Shown: piece after piece, positions 1 to 11,103 of the stretch
Layout: every line of letters begins with the position of its first letter
Numbering within the stretch: position 1 is the first letter of the stretch
Assembly (NCBI RefSeq): GCF_008831285.2
Contig: NW_022204710.1
Coordinates: 1 to 50,444, forward strand
From: Nymphaea colorata
Taxonomy: Eukaryota > Streptophyta > Magnoliopsida > Nymphaeales > Nymphaeaceae
Direction: 5' to 3'
DNA: 50,444 nt
The notes under the pieces: generated by a model
The model's database searches: none
What the model saw: only the letters and a program-made list of their open reading frames with translations
Told to the model about the DNA's origin: nothing
Made by a program: the position numbers and the translations under genes

Positions 1-2307
1 TCAATCATTAAAATCATTCATTATATATGTATTCGTTCTGGTATCAAACCACTAGGTCATCATACGTAAGAAGAAATGGTCACGCACATTCAATTAAATA
101 CAAGTGATCAATTATATGTAATAACAAGTGAAAATCAATCACTTAATGTCTCAATTAAATATAAGTGATCAAATATATGTAATAACAAGTGAAACACATT
201 AGGTTAGTTACAAGACACCAAATGAATCACTCCAATATCATCATTTTCATACAAACCTATGATTTTAATCTACTAAATCATTTAATATAGACGTAACAAA
301 AGTTAAGCACATTCAATTACGTATGTGTGATAAAATGAATCACTTAAATTCCACTCGTATTGATACGAACTTATGATTTCAATTCCTTACATCGATCACC
401 ATAGATGTAAGAACTAGTTCAACTTATTGAACTAACTACAAGGGATCAAACTAATGCATAGGTCTCCTTTATATCCATACAAACTTGTAAGTTTTAATCA
501 TTTAAATCATTGATCAAAGATGTAATAACAAGTGAAACACAATAGGTTAACTACAAGACACCAAATGAATCACTCGAATCTCATTCATTTTCGCACAAAC
601 TTGTGATTTCAATCTACTAAATCATTTATTATAGACGTAACAACAAGTTAAACACATTCAATTAAGTATGCATGATTATATGAATCACTTAAATCTCACT
701 TGTATTCGTACGAACATGTGATTTCAATCCTTTAGAACGTTCCTTATAGATGTAACAACAAATTCAACTCATCGGACTAACTAGACGTGTACAAATATAG
801 TGACTTCAACCATTTGCATCCATATAAACTTGTGATTTCAACCATTTAAATCTTCATTATAGTTGTAATAACAAGTGAAATAAATTAGATTAACTATAAG
901 GACCAATATAGTGACTTGACTCTCATTCATTTCCAAACGGACTTCTTTTTTCAAGCCACTAAGTCATTCTATACGTATGTAACAAATGGTTACGCATATT
1001 CAATTAAATATAAGTTATCAAATGTATGCAAGAACAAGTAAAAATGAATCACATAATCTCGCGATTAAGCATAAGTGATCAAATGTATGTAATAACAAGT
1101 GAAACACATTAAGTTACCTGTAAGACACCAAATGAATCACTTGAATCCCATTCATTTTCATATAAACCTATGATTTGAATTTACTAAATCATTTAATATA
1201 AACGTAACAACAAGTTAAGTACATTCAATTAAATATGCATGATCAATTAAATCACTTAAATACCAGTCGTATTGATGTGAACTTGTGCATCGATCACTAT
1301 AGATGTAACAACATGTTCAACTTATCGTACAAACTAGAAAGGATCAAACTAATGCATAGGTCTCCTTTATATCCATATAAACTTATGAGTTTTAATTATT
1401 TAAATCATTGATCATGAATGTAATAACATGTGAAACACGTTAGGTTAACTATAAGACACCAAATGAATCACTCGAATCACATTCATTTTCATACAAACTT
1501 GTGATTTCAGTTCACTTAATCAAGCAACATGGATGTAACAATAAGTTAAGCACATTCAATTAAGTATGTGTGATCATTTGAATCACTTAAATCGCACTTG
1601 TATTGATACGAACTTGTAGTTTCAATCCATTAGATCGTGCACTATAGTCGTACCAATACGAGTCAGATTTAAGTGATTCATATGATCACGCATACTTTAT
1701 TGAATGTACTTGACTTATTCTAATATCCATTTAAATGATTTAGTACATTGAAATCACTGGCTTGCATGAAATGAATGAGATTTGAGTATTCATTTGGTGC
1801 CCTGTTGTTAACCTAATTCACTTGTTAAGCACATTCAATTAAATTACAAGTGAAACACATTAGGTTAACTATATGACACCAAATGAATCACTTGTTAAGG
1901 ACATCCGTATTAAGAATCATTATAAATGTAACAACTAGTGAAACACATTAGGTAAACCATAAGACACCAATGAATCACTCGAATCTCATTCATTTTCATA
2001 CAAACTTGTGATTTCGATCTACTAAATCATTTAATATAGATGTAACAACAAGTTAAACACATTCAATTAAGCATGCATGATCATATGAATCATTTAAATC
2101 TCACTTGTATTGGTACGAACGCGTGATTTCAATCCTTTAGATCGTTCACTATAGATGCAACAACAAATTCAACTCATCGGACTAATTACACGCATTCAAA
2201 GTAATGCATAGATCCCATTTGTATCCATATGAACTTGCGATTTCAATCATTCAAATCATTCATTATAGATGTAATGACAAGTGAAATACACTAGATTAAC
2301 TGTAAGG
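1..2307 (+). repeat. HOR copy 1 (5' end cut by window)
   Basis: It starts in the short C2 monomer and continues D2-A3-B2-C3-A4-B3-C4-D3-A5-B4-C5-A6-inverted segment-A7-B6-C6. The first 60 bases have small losses compared with other copies. It shares with copy 2 private variants such as TTATTCTAATAT (others TTATTGTTATAT) and ACTGGCTTGC (others ACAGGCTTGC), so copies 1 and 2 are close relatives. Confidence 0.9.
1653..1827 (-). repeat. Inverted C/A segment, copy 1
   Basis: Read on the minus strand this is an ordinary C tail plus class A monomer (CACCAAATGAATCACTCAAA, then GTGATTTCAATCTACTAAATC, then AAGTATGCGTGATCATATG). One base is lost in GAGTATTCATTT. The following direct copy (to 1,891) pairs with its 3' end to form the hairpin. 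Confidence 0.88.
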
Positions 2308-5052
2308 GACCAACTTAATGACCTGACTCCATTCATTTCCAGACGAACTTCTTATTTCAAGCCGCTAAGTCATTCTATACGTATGTAACAAATGGCTACG
2401 TACACTCAATTAAATATATTGAACAAATATATGTAATAACAAGTGAAAATAAATCATTTAATCTCTCAATTAAACATATGTAATCAAATATATGTAATCT
2501 CATTTATTTTCACACAAACTTGTGATTTGAATTCACTTAATCTAGCAATATGGATGTAACAAAAGTTAAGCACATTCAATTAAGTATGTGTGATCATTTG
2601 AATCACTTAAATCACACTTGTATTGATACGAAGTTGTGATTTCAATCATTTAGATCGTGCACTATAGTTGTAACAATAAATTCAACTCATCGGACTAACT
2701 ACACGCGTTTGTATCCACATGAACATGTGATTTCAATCATTAAAATCATTCATTATATATGTATTCCAAATGAACTTCTGGTATCAAAGCCACTAGGTCA
2801 TTCTATACATAAGTAAGAAATGGTCACGCACATTCAAGTAAATACAAGTGATGAATTATATGTAATAACAAGTGAAAATCAACCACTTAATCTCTCAATT
2901 AAATATAAGTGATCAAATATATGTAATAACAAGTGAAACACATTAGGTTACTTAGAAGACACCAAATGAATCACTCCAATATCATTCATTTTCATACAAA
3001 CCTATGATTTTAATCTACTAAATCATTTAATATAGATGTAACAACAAGTTAAGCACTTAAATTACGTATGTGTGATAAAATGAATCACTTAAATCCCACT
3101 CGTATTGATACGAACTTGTGATATCAATTCCTTACATCGATCACCATAGATGTAAGAACTAGTACAACTTATTGAACTAACTACAAGGGATCAAACTAAT
3201 GCATAGGTCTCCTTTTTATCCATACAAACTTGTAAGTTTTAATCATTTAAATCATTGATCAAAGATGTAATAACAAGTGAAACAAATAGGTTAACTACAA
3301 GACACCAAATGAATCACTCGAATCTCATTCATTTTCGCACAAACTTGTGATTTCAATCTACTAAATCATTTATTATAGACGTAACAACAAGTTAAACACA
3401 TTCAATTAAGTATGCATGATTATATGAATCACTTAAATCACACTTGTATTCGTACGAACATGTGATTTCAATCCTTTAGAACATTCCTTATAGATGTAAC
3501 AACAAATTCAACTCATCGGACTAACTACACGTGTACAAATATAGTGACTTCAACCATTTGCATCCATATAAACTTGTGATTTCATCCATTTAAATCTATC
3601 ATTATAGTTGTAATAACAAGTGAAATAATTGATTAACTATAAGGGACCAATATAGTGACTTGACTCTCATTCATTTCCAAACGGACTTCTTTTTTCAAGC
3701 CACTAAGTCATTCTATACGTATGTAACAAATGGTTACGCACATTCAATTAAATATAAGTTATCAAATGTATGCAAGAACAAGTAAAAATGAATCACATAA
3801 TCTCGCGATTAAGCATAAGTGATCAAATGTATGTAATAACAAGTGAAACACATTAAGTTACCTGTAAGACACCAAATGAATCACTCGAATCCCATTCATT
3901 TTCATATAAACCTATGATTTGAATTTACTAAATCATTTAATATAAACGTAACAACAAGTTAAGTACATTCAATTAAATATGCATGATCAATTAAATCACT
4001 TAAATCCCAGTCGTATTGATGTGAACTTGTGCATCGATCACTATAGATGTAACAACATGTTCAACTTATCGTACAAACTAGAAAGGATCAAACTAATGCA
4101 TAGGTCTCCTTTATATCCATATAAACTTGTGAGTTTTAATTATTTAAATCATTGATCATGAATGTAATAACATGTGAAACACGTTAGGTTAACTATAAGA
4201 CACCAAATGAATCACTCGAATCACATTCATTTTCATACAAACTTGTGATTTCAGTTCACTTAATCAAGCAACATGGATGTAACAATAAGTTAAGCACATT
4301 CAATTAAGTATGTGTGATCATTTGAATCACTTAAATCGCACTTGTATTGATACGAACTTGTAGTTTCAATCCTTTAGATCGTGCACTATAGTCGTACCAA
4401 TACGAGTCAGATTTAAGTGATTCATATGATCACGCATACTTTATTGAATGTACTTGACTTATTCTAATATCATTTAAATGATTTAGTAGATTGAAATCAC
4501 TGGCTTGCATGAAAGTGAATGAGATTTGAGTGATTCATTTGGTGCCCTATTGTTAACCTAATTCACTTGTTAAGCACATTCAATTAAATTACAAGTGAAA
4601 CACATTAGGTTAACTATATGACACCAAATGAATCACTTGTTAAGGACATCCGTATTAAGAATCATTATAAATGTAACAACTAGTGAAACACATTAGGTAA
4701 ACCATAAGACACCAATGAATCACTCGAATCTCATTCATTTTCATACAAACTTGTGATTTCGATCTACTAAATCATTTAATATAGATGTAACAACAAGTTA
4801 AACACATTCAATTAAGCATGCATGATCATATGAATCATTTAAATCTCACTTGTATTGGTACGAACGCGTGATTTCAATCCTTTAGATCGTTCACTATAGA
4901 TGTAACAACAAATTCAACTCATCGGACTAATTACACGCATTCAAAGTAATGCATAGATCCCATTTGTATCCATATGAACTTGCGATTTCAATCATTCAAA
5001 TCATTCATTATAGATGTAACGACAAGTGAAATACACTAGATTAACTGTAAGG
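2308..5052 (+). repeat. HOR copy 2 with D1-to-C1 deletion
   Basis: It is 2,745 bp long. About 400 bp is missing near 2,497: the second half of D1 (ATATATGTAAT) runs directly into the C1 tail (CTCATTTATTTTCACAC), removing A1, the small inverted piece and most of C1. The rest follows the full order and matches copy 1 closely. Confidence 0.9.
4397..4572 (-). repeat. Inverted C/A segment, copy 2
   Basis: Same element and position as in copy 1, with the shared TTATTCTAATAT variant; the hairpin partner extends to about 4,636. Confidence 0.88.
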
Positions 5053-7950
5053 GACCAACTTAATGACCTGACTCCCATTCATTTCCAGACGAACTTCTTA
5101 TTTCAAGACGCTAAGTCATTCTATACGTATGTAACAAATGGCTACGTACACTCAATTAAATATATTGATCAAATATATGTAATAACAAGTGAAAATAATC
5201 ATTTAATCTCTCAATTAAATATATGTAATCAAATATATGTAATAACACGTGAAACATATTAGTTACCTACAAGACACCAAATGAATCACTCAAATCTCAT
5301 TCATTTCCATATAAAACCTATGATTTCAATATACTAAATCATTTAATATAGACGTAACAACAAGTTAAGCACATTCAATTAAGTATGCGTGATCAAATGA
5401 ATCACTTAAATCTCACTCGTATCGAGACGAGTGATTTAGTGTGCGTATGGATACAAATGAATGAGACGCAACAACAAGTTAAGCACATTCAATTAAGTAT
5501 GTGTGATCATTTGAATCACTTAAATCGCACTTGTATTGATACGAACTTGTGATTTCAATCATTTAGATCGTGCACTATAGTTGTAACAATAAATCAACTC
5601 ATCGGACTAACTACAGCGTTTGTATCCACATGAACATGTGATTTCAATCATTTAATCATTCATTATAATGTATTCCAAACGAACTTCTGGTATCAAGCCA
5701 CTAGGTCATTCTATACGTAAGTAAGAAATGGTCACGACATTCAATTAAATACAAGTGATCAATTATATGTAATAACAAGTGAAAATAATCACTTAATCTC
5801 TCAATTAAATATAAGTGATCAAATATATGTAAAACAAGTGAAACACATTAGGTTACTTACAAGACACCAAAGAATCACTCCAATATCATTCATTTTCATA
5901 CAAACCTATGATTTTAATCTACTAAATCATTTAATATAGACGTAACAACAAGTTAAGCACATTCAATTACGTATGTGTGATAAAATGAATCACTTAAATC
6001 CCACTCGTATTGATACGAACTTGTGATTTCTATTCCTTACATCGACACCATAGATGTAAGAACTAGTTCAACTTATTGAACTAACTACAAGGGATCAAAC
6101 TAATGCATAGGTCTCCTTTATATCCATACAAACTTGTAAGTTTTAATCATTTAAATCATTGATCAAAGATGTAATACAAGTGAAACACAATAGTTAACAC
6201 AAGACACCAAATGAATCACTCGAATCTCATTCATTTTCGCACAAACTTGTGATTTAATTACTAAATCATTTATTATAGACGTAACAACAAGTTAAACACA
6301 TTCAATTAAGTATGCATATTATATGAATCACTTAAATCTCACTTGTATTCGTACGAACATGTGTTTCAACCTTTAGAACGTTCCCTATAGATGTAACAAC
6401 AAATTCAACTCATCGGACTAACTACACGTGTACAAATATAGTGACTTCAACCATTTGCATCCATATAAACTTGTGATTTCAACCATTTAAATCATTCATT
6501 ATAGATGTAATAACAAGTGAAATACATTAGATTAACTATAAGGGACCAATATAGTGACTTGACTCTCATTCATTTCCAAACGGACTTCTTTTTTCAAGCC
6601 ACTAAGTCATTATATACGTATGTAACAAATGGTTACGCACATTCAATTAAATATAAGTTATCAAATGTATGTAAGAACAAGTAAAAATGAATCACATAAT
6701 CTCTCGATTAAACATAAGTGATCAAATGTATGTAATAACAAGTGAAACACATTAAGTTACCTGTAAGACACCAAATGAATCACTCGAATCCCATTCATTT
6801 TCATATAAACCTAGATTTGAATTTACTAAATCATTTAATATAAACGTAACAACAAGTTAAGTACATTCAATTAAATATGCGAGATCAATTGAATCACTTA
6901 AATCCCACTGTATTGATGTGAACTTGTGCATCGATCATTATAGATGTAACAACATGTTCAACTTATCGTACAAACTAGAAAGGATCAAACTAATGCATAG
7001 GTCTCCTTTATATCCATATAAACTTGTGAGTTTTAATTATTTAAATCATTGATCATGGATGTAATAACATGTGAAACACGTTAGGTTAACTATAAGACAC
7101 CAAATGAATCACTCGAATCACATTCATTTTCATACAAACTTGTGATTTCAGTTCACTTAATCAAGCAACATGGATGTAACAATAAGTTAAGCACATTCAA
7201 TTAAGTATGTGTGATCATTTGAATCACTTAAATCGCACTTGTATTGATACGAACTTGTAATTTCAATCCATTAGATCGTGCACTATAGTCGTACCAATAC
7301 GAGTCAGATTTAAGTGATTCATATGATCACGCATACTTTATTGAATGTACTTGACTTATTGTTATATCCATGTTAAATGATTTAGTAGATTGAAATCACA
7401 GGCTTGCATGAAAATGAATGAGATTTGAGTGATTCATTTGGTGCCTATTGTTAACCTAATTCACTTGTTAAGCACATTCAATTAAATTACAAGTGAAACA
7501 CATTAGGTTAACTATATGACACCAAATGAATCACTTGTTAAGGACATCCGTATTAAGAATCATTATAAATGTAACAACTAGTGAAACACATTAGTAAACC
7601 ATAAGACACCAAATGAATCACTCGAATCTCATTCATTTTCATACAAACTTGTGATTTCGATCTACTAAATCATTTAATATAGATGTAACAACAAGTTAAA
7701 CACATTCAATTAAGCATGCATGATCATATGAATCATTTAAATCTCACTTGTATTGGTACGAACGCGTGATTTCAATCCTTTAGATCGTTCACTATAGATG
7801 TAACAACAAATTCAACTCATCGGACTAATTACACGCATTCAAAGTAATGCATAGATCCCATTTGTATCCATATGAACTTGCGATTTCAATCATTTAAATC
7901 ATTCATTATAGATGTAATAACAAGTGAAATACACTAGATTAACTGTAAGG
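5053..7950 (+). repeat. HOR copy 3 with A1-to-A2 deletion
   Basis: It is 2,898 bp long. At about 5,463 GAATGAGA is followed at once by CGCAACAACAAGTTAAGC, so about 233 bp (B' and C1) is lost in a junction between matching 'taacaaca' phrases. Scattered one-base losses appear at 5.58-6.37 kb, for example CTACAGCGTTTG where other copies have CTACACGCGTTTG. Confidence 0.9.
7294..7470 (-). repeat. Inverted C/A segment, copy 3
   Basis: Same element with the common TTATTGTTATATCCATG form; the hairpin partner extends to about 7,534. Confidence 0.88.
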
Positions 7951-7988
7951 GACCAACTTAATGACCTGACTCCATTCATTTCCAAACG

Positions 7989-8211
7989 AACTTCTTATTT
8001 CAAGCCACTAAGTCATTCTATACGTATGTAACAAATGGCTACGCACACTCAATTAAATATATTGATCAAATATATGTAATAACAAGTGAAAATGAATCAT
8101 TTAATCTCTCAATTAAATATATGTGATCAAATATATGTAATAACAAGTGAAACATATTAGGTTACCTACAAGACACCAAATGAATCACTCAAATCTCATT
8201 CATTTCCATAC
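7989..8211 (+). repeat. D1 block, collapsed A-B-C with 60 bp duplication
   Basis: It is 223 bp and starts with AACTTCTTATTTCAAGCCAC. The first ~70 bp align with class A (CTAAGTCATTCTATACG against CTAAATCATTTAATATAG) and the last ~95 bp with class C (AACAAGTGAAACATATTAGG to CATTTCCATACAA). Between them a 60 bp sub-repeat (CAATTAAATATA-TGATCAAATATATGTAATAACAAG) occurs at 8050-8109 and again from 8110. The sequence is seen directly; the collapsed-triplet origin is inference. Confidence 0.75.
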
Positions 8212-8309
8212 AAACCTATGATTTCAATATACTAAATCATTTAATATAGACGTAACAACAAGTTAAGCACATTCAATTAAGTATGTGATCAAATGAATCA
8301 CTTAAATCT

Positions 8310-8329
8310 CACTCGTATTGAGACGAGTG
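8310..8329. repeat. Short perfect stem (7 bp, 6 nt loop) after A1
   Basis: CACTCGT-ATTGAG-ACGAGTG. The right arm starts a ~45 bp piece whose reverse complement (TCTCATTCATTTGTATCCAT) resembles the C-monomer tail, so the stem marks the entry into a small inverted fragment. The forward array resumes with GATGTAACAACATGTTCAAC. It is present at the same place in nearly all copies. Confidence 0.7.
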
Positions 8330-8816
8330 ATTTAGTGTGCGTATGGATACAAATGAATGAGATGTAACAACATGTTCAACTTATTGAACAAACTACAAGG
8401 GATCAAACTAAACTAATCCATAGGTCTCCTTTACATCCATATAAACTTGTGAGTTTTTATCGTTTAAATCGTTGATCATAGATGTCATAACGAGTGAAAC
8501 ACATTAGGTTAATTATAAGACACCAAATGAATCACTCAAATCTCATTTATTTTCACACAAACTTGTGATTTGAATTCACTTAATCTAGCAATATGGATGT
8601 AACAACAAGTTAAGCACATTCAATTAAGTATGTGTGATCATTTGAATCACTTAAATCGCACTTGTATTGATACGAACTTGTGATTTCAATCATTTAGATC
8701 GTGCACTATAGTTGTAACAATAAATTCAACTCATCGGACTAACTACACGCGTTTGTATCCACATGAACATGTGATTTCAATCATTTAAATCATTCATTAT
8801 ATATGTATTCCAAACG

Positions 8817-9042
8817 AACTTCTGGTATCAAAGCCACTAGGTCATTCTATACGTAAGTAAGAAATGGTCACGCACATTCAATTAAATACAAGTGATCAAT
8901 TATATGTAATAACAAGTGAAAATGAATCACTTAATCTCTCAATTAAATATAAGTGATCAAATATATGTAATAACAAGTGAAACACATTAGGTTACTTACA
9001 AGACACCAAATGAATCACTCCAATATCATTCATTTTCATACA
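8817..9042 (+). repeat. D2 block
   Basis: It is 226 bp and starts with AACTTCTGGTATCAAAGCC. It has the same A-half/60 bp duplication/C-half architecture as D1. It is distinguished by CACTAGGTCATTC, GTAAGTAAGAAATGGTCACG and the tail CACTCCAATATCATTC. It follows the truncated 51 bp C2 monomer. Confidence 0.75.
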
Positions 9043-9387
9043 AACCTATGATTTTAATCTACTAAATCATTTAATATAGACGTAACAACAAGTTAAGCAC
9101 ATTCAATTACGTATGTGTGATAAAATGAATCACTTAAATCCCACTCGTATTGATACGAACTTGTGATTTCAATTCCTTACATCGATCACCATAGATGTAA
9201 GAACTAGTTCAACTTATTGAACTAACTACAAGGGATCAAACTAATGCATAGGTCTCCTTTATATCCATACAAACTTGTAAGTTTTAATCATTTAAATCAT
9301 TGATCAAAGATGTAATAACAAGTGAAACACAATAGGTTAACTACAAGACACCAAATGAATCACTCGAATCTCATTCATTTTCGCACA
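9043..9387 (+). repeat. A3-B2-C3 phrase (345 bp)
   Basis: Three monomers of 115, 114 and 116 bp. A3 begins AACCTATGATTTTAATC, B2 AACTTGTGATTTCAATTCC and C3 AACTTGTAAGTTTTAATC. This is a clean example of the triplet phrase; its length is about two nucleosome spacings. Confidence 0.85.
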
Positions 9388-9731
9388 AACTTGTGATTTC
9401 AATCTACTAAATCATTTATTATAGACGTAACAACAAGTTAAACACATTCAATTAAGTATGCATGATTATATGAATCACTTAAATCTCACTTGTATTCGTA
9501 CGAACATGTGATTTCAATCCTTTAGAACGTTCCCTATAGATGTAACAACAAATTCAACTCATCGGACTAACTACACGTGTACAAATATAGTGACTTCAAC
9601 CATTTGCATCCATATAAACTTGTGATTTCAACCATTTAAATCATTCATTATAGATGTAATAACAAGTGAAATACATTAGATTAACTATAAGGGACCAATA
9701 TAGTGACTTGACTCTCATTCATTTCCAAACG
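9388..9731 (+). repeat. A4-B3-C4 phrase (344 bp)
   Basis: Three monomers of 115, 114 and 115 bp directly after the previous phrase. B3 holds the 8 bp palindrome ACACGTGT (CTACACGTGTACAAATATAG). C4 leads into D3 through TCATTTCCAAACGG. The B3/C4 boundary is also what is found inverted at the array edge (48,491-48,570). Confidence 0.85.
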
Positions 9732-9956
9732 GACTTCTTTTTTCAAGCCACTAAGTCATTCTATACGTATGTAACAAATGGTTACGCACATTCAATTAAA
9801 TATAAGTTATCAAATGTATGTAAGAACAAGTAAAAATGAATCACATAATCTCTCGATTAAACATAAGTGATCAAATGTATGTAATAACAAGTGAAACACA
9901 TTAAGTTACCTGTAAGACACCAAATGAATCACTCGAATCCCATTCATTTTCATATA
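9732..9956 (+). repeat. D3 block
   Basis: It is 225 bp and starts with GACTTCTTTTTTCAAGCC. Its layout matches D1 and D2, with diagnostic GCAAGAACAAGTAAAAATG or GTAAGAACAAGT in the middle and a tail CACTCGAATCCCATTC. Copy 5 lacks about 80 bp of this block. Confidence 0.75.
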
Positions 9957-10443
9957 AACCTATGATTTGAATTTACTAAATCATTTAATATAAACGTAAC
10001 AACAAGTTAAGTACATTCAATTAAATATGCGTGATCAATTGAATCACTTAAATCCCACTCGTATTGATGTGAACTTGTGCATCGATCACTATAGATGTAA
10101 CAACATGTTCAACTTATCGTACAAACTAGAAAGGATCAAACTAATGCATAGGTCTCCTTTATATCCATATAAACTTGTGAGTTTTAATTATTTAAATCAT
10201 TGATCATGGATGTAATAACATGTGAAACACGTTAGGTTAACTATAAGACACCAAATGAATCACTCGAATCACATTCATTTTCATACAAACTTGTGATTTC
10301 AGTTCACTTAATCAAGCAACATGGATGTAACAATAAGTTAAGCACATTCAATTAAGTATGTGTGATCATTTGAATCACTTAAATCGCACTTGTATTGATA
10401 CGAACTTGTAATTTCAATCCTTTAGATCGTGCACTATAGTCGT

Positions 10444-10622
10444 ACCAATACGAGTCAGATTTAAGTGATTCATATGATCACGCATACTTTATTGAATGTA
10501 CTTGACTTATTGTTATATCCATGTTAAATGATTTAGTAGATTGAAATCACAGGCTTGCATGAAAATGAATGAGATTTGAGTGATTCATTTGGTGCCCTAT
10601 TGTTAACCTAATTCACTTGTTA
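10444..10622 (-). repeat. Inverted C/A segment, copy 4 (reference, 179 bp)
   Basis: It runs from CCAATACGAGTCAGATTTAA to CCTAATTCACTTGTTA. Its reverse complement aligns end to end with a C tail followed by a class A monomer. It interrupts B5 after about 42 bp (CACTATAGTCGTA). The breakpoint sits between two similar words, GTACCAATACGAG and the usual TTGATACGAAC, which may have helped the inversion. Confidence 0.9.
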
Positions 10623-10686
10623 AGCACATTCAATTAAATTACAAGTGAAACACATTAGGTTAACTATATGACACCAAATGAATCAC
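10580..10686. repeat. Potential hairpin: ~45 bp arms, 17 nt loop
   Basis: The left arm (10,580-10,622) contains GTGATTCATTTGGTG and GTTAACCTAATTCACTTGT. The right arm (10,640-10,686) contains ACAAGTG, TTAGGTTAAC and CACCAAATGAATCAC in mirrored order. The loop is AGCACATTCAATTAAAT. Pairing is imperfect (a bulge at AACACA and mismatches near GCCCTATT/ACTATATG). The same geometry recurs in the other copies that keep the inverted segment. Folding in vivo is not shown by the sequence. Confidence 0.8.
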
Positions 10687-11103
10687 TTGTTAAGGACATC
10701 CGTATTAAGAATCATTATAAATGTAACAACTAGTGAAACACATTAGGTAAACCATAAGACACCAAATGAATCACTCGAATCTCATTCATTTTCATACAAA
10801 CTTGTGATTTCGATCTACTAAATCATTTAATATAGATGTAACAACAAGTTAAACACATTCAATTAAGCATGCATGATCATATGAATCATTTAAATCTCAC
10901 TTGTATTGGTACGAACGCGTGATTTCAATCCTTTAGATCGTTCACTATAGATGTAACAACAAATTCAACTCATCGGACTAATTACACGCATTCAAAGTAA
11001 TGCATAGATCCCATTTGTATCCATATGAACTTGCGATTTCAATCATTTAAATCATTCATTATAGATGTAATAACAAGTGAAATACACTAGATTAACTGTA
11101 AGG

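Larger units (their letters stand above)
7951..11103 (+). repeat. HOR copy 4, full-length reference copy
   Basis: It is 3,153 bp, the longest and cleanest copy. Monomer starts: D1 7989, A1 8212 (inverted piece and B' inside), C1 8444, A2 8560, B1 8675, short C2 8766, D2 8817, A3 9043, B2 9158, C3 9272, A4 9388, B3 9503, C4 9617, D3 9732, A5 9957, B4 10072, C5 10172, A6 10288, B5 fragment 10403, inverted segment 10444, direct piece J 10623, A7 10799, B6 10914, C6 11028. Most full monomers are 114-116 bp. B4 lacks about 14 bp near its start and C2 is cut to 51 bp. Other copies are best described as deletions from this map. Confidence 0.93.

Noticed and set aside
9540-9600. CACGTG (G-box) within ACACGTGT in B3, as a promoter element.
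   Set aside because: A single 6 bp word inside a repeat with no nearby gene; the chance explanation is sufficient.
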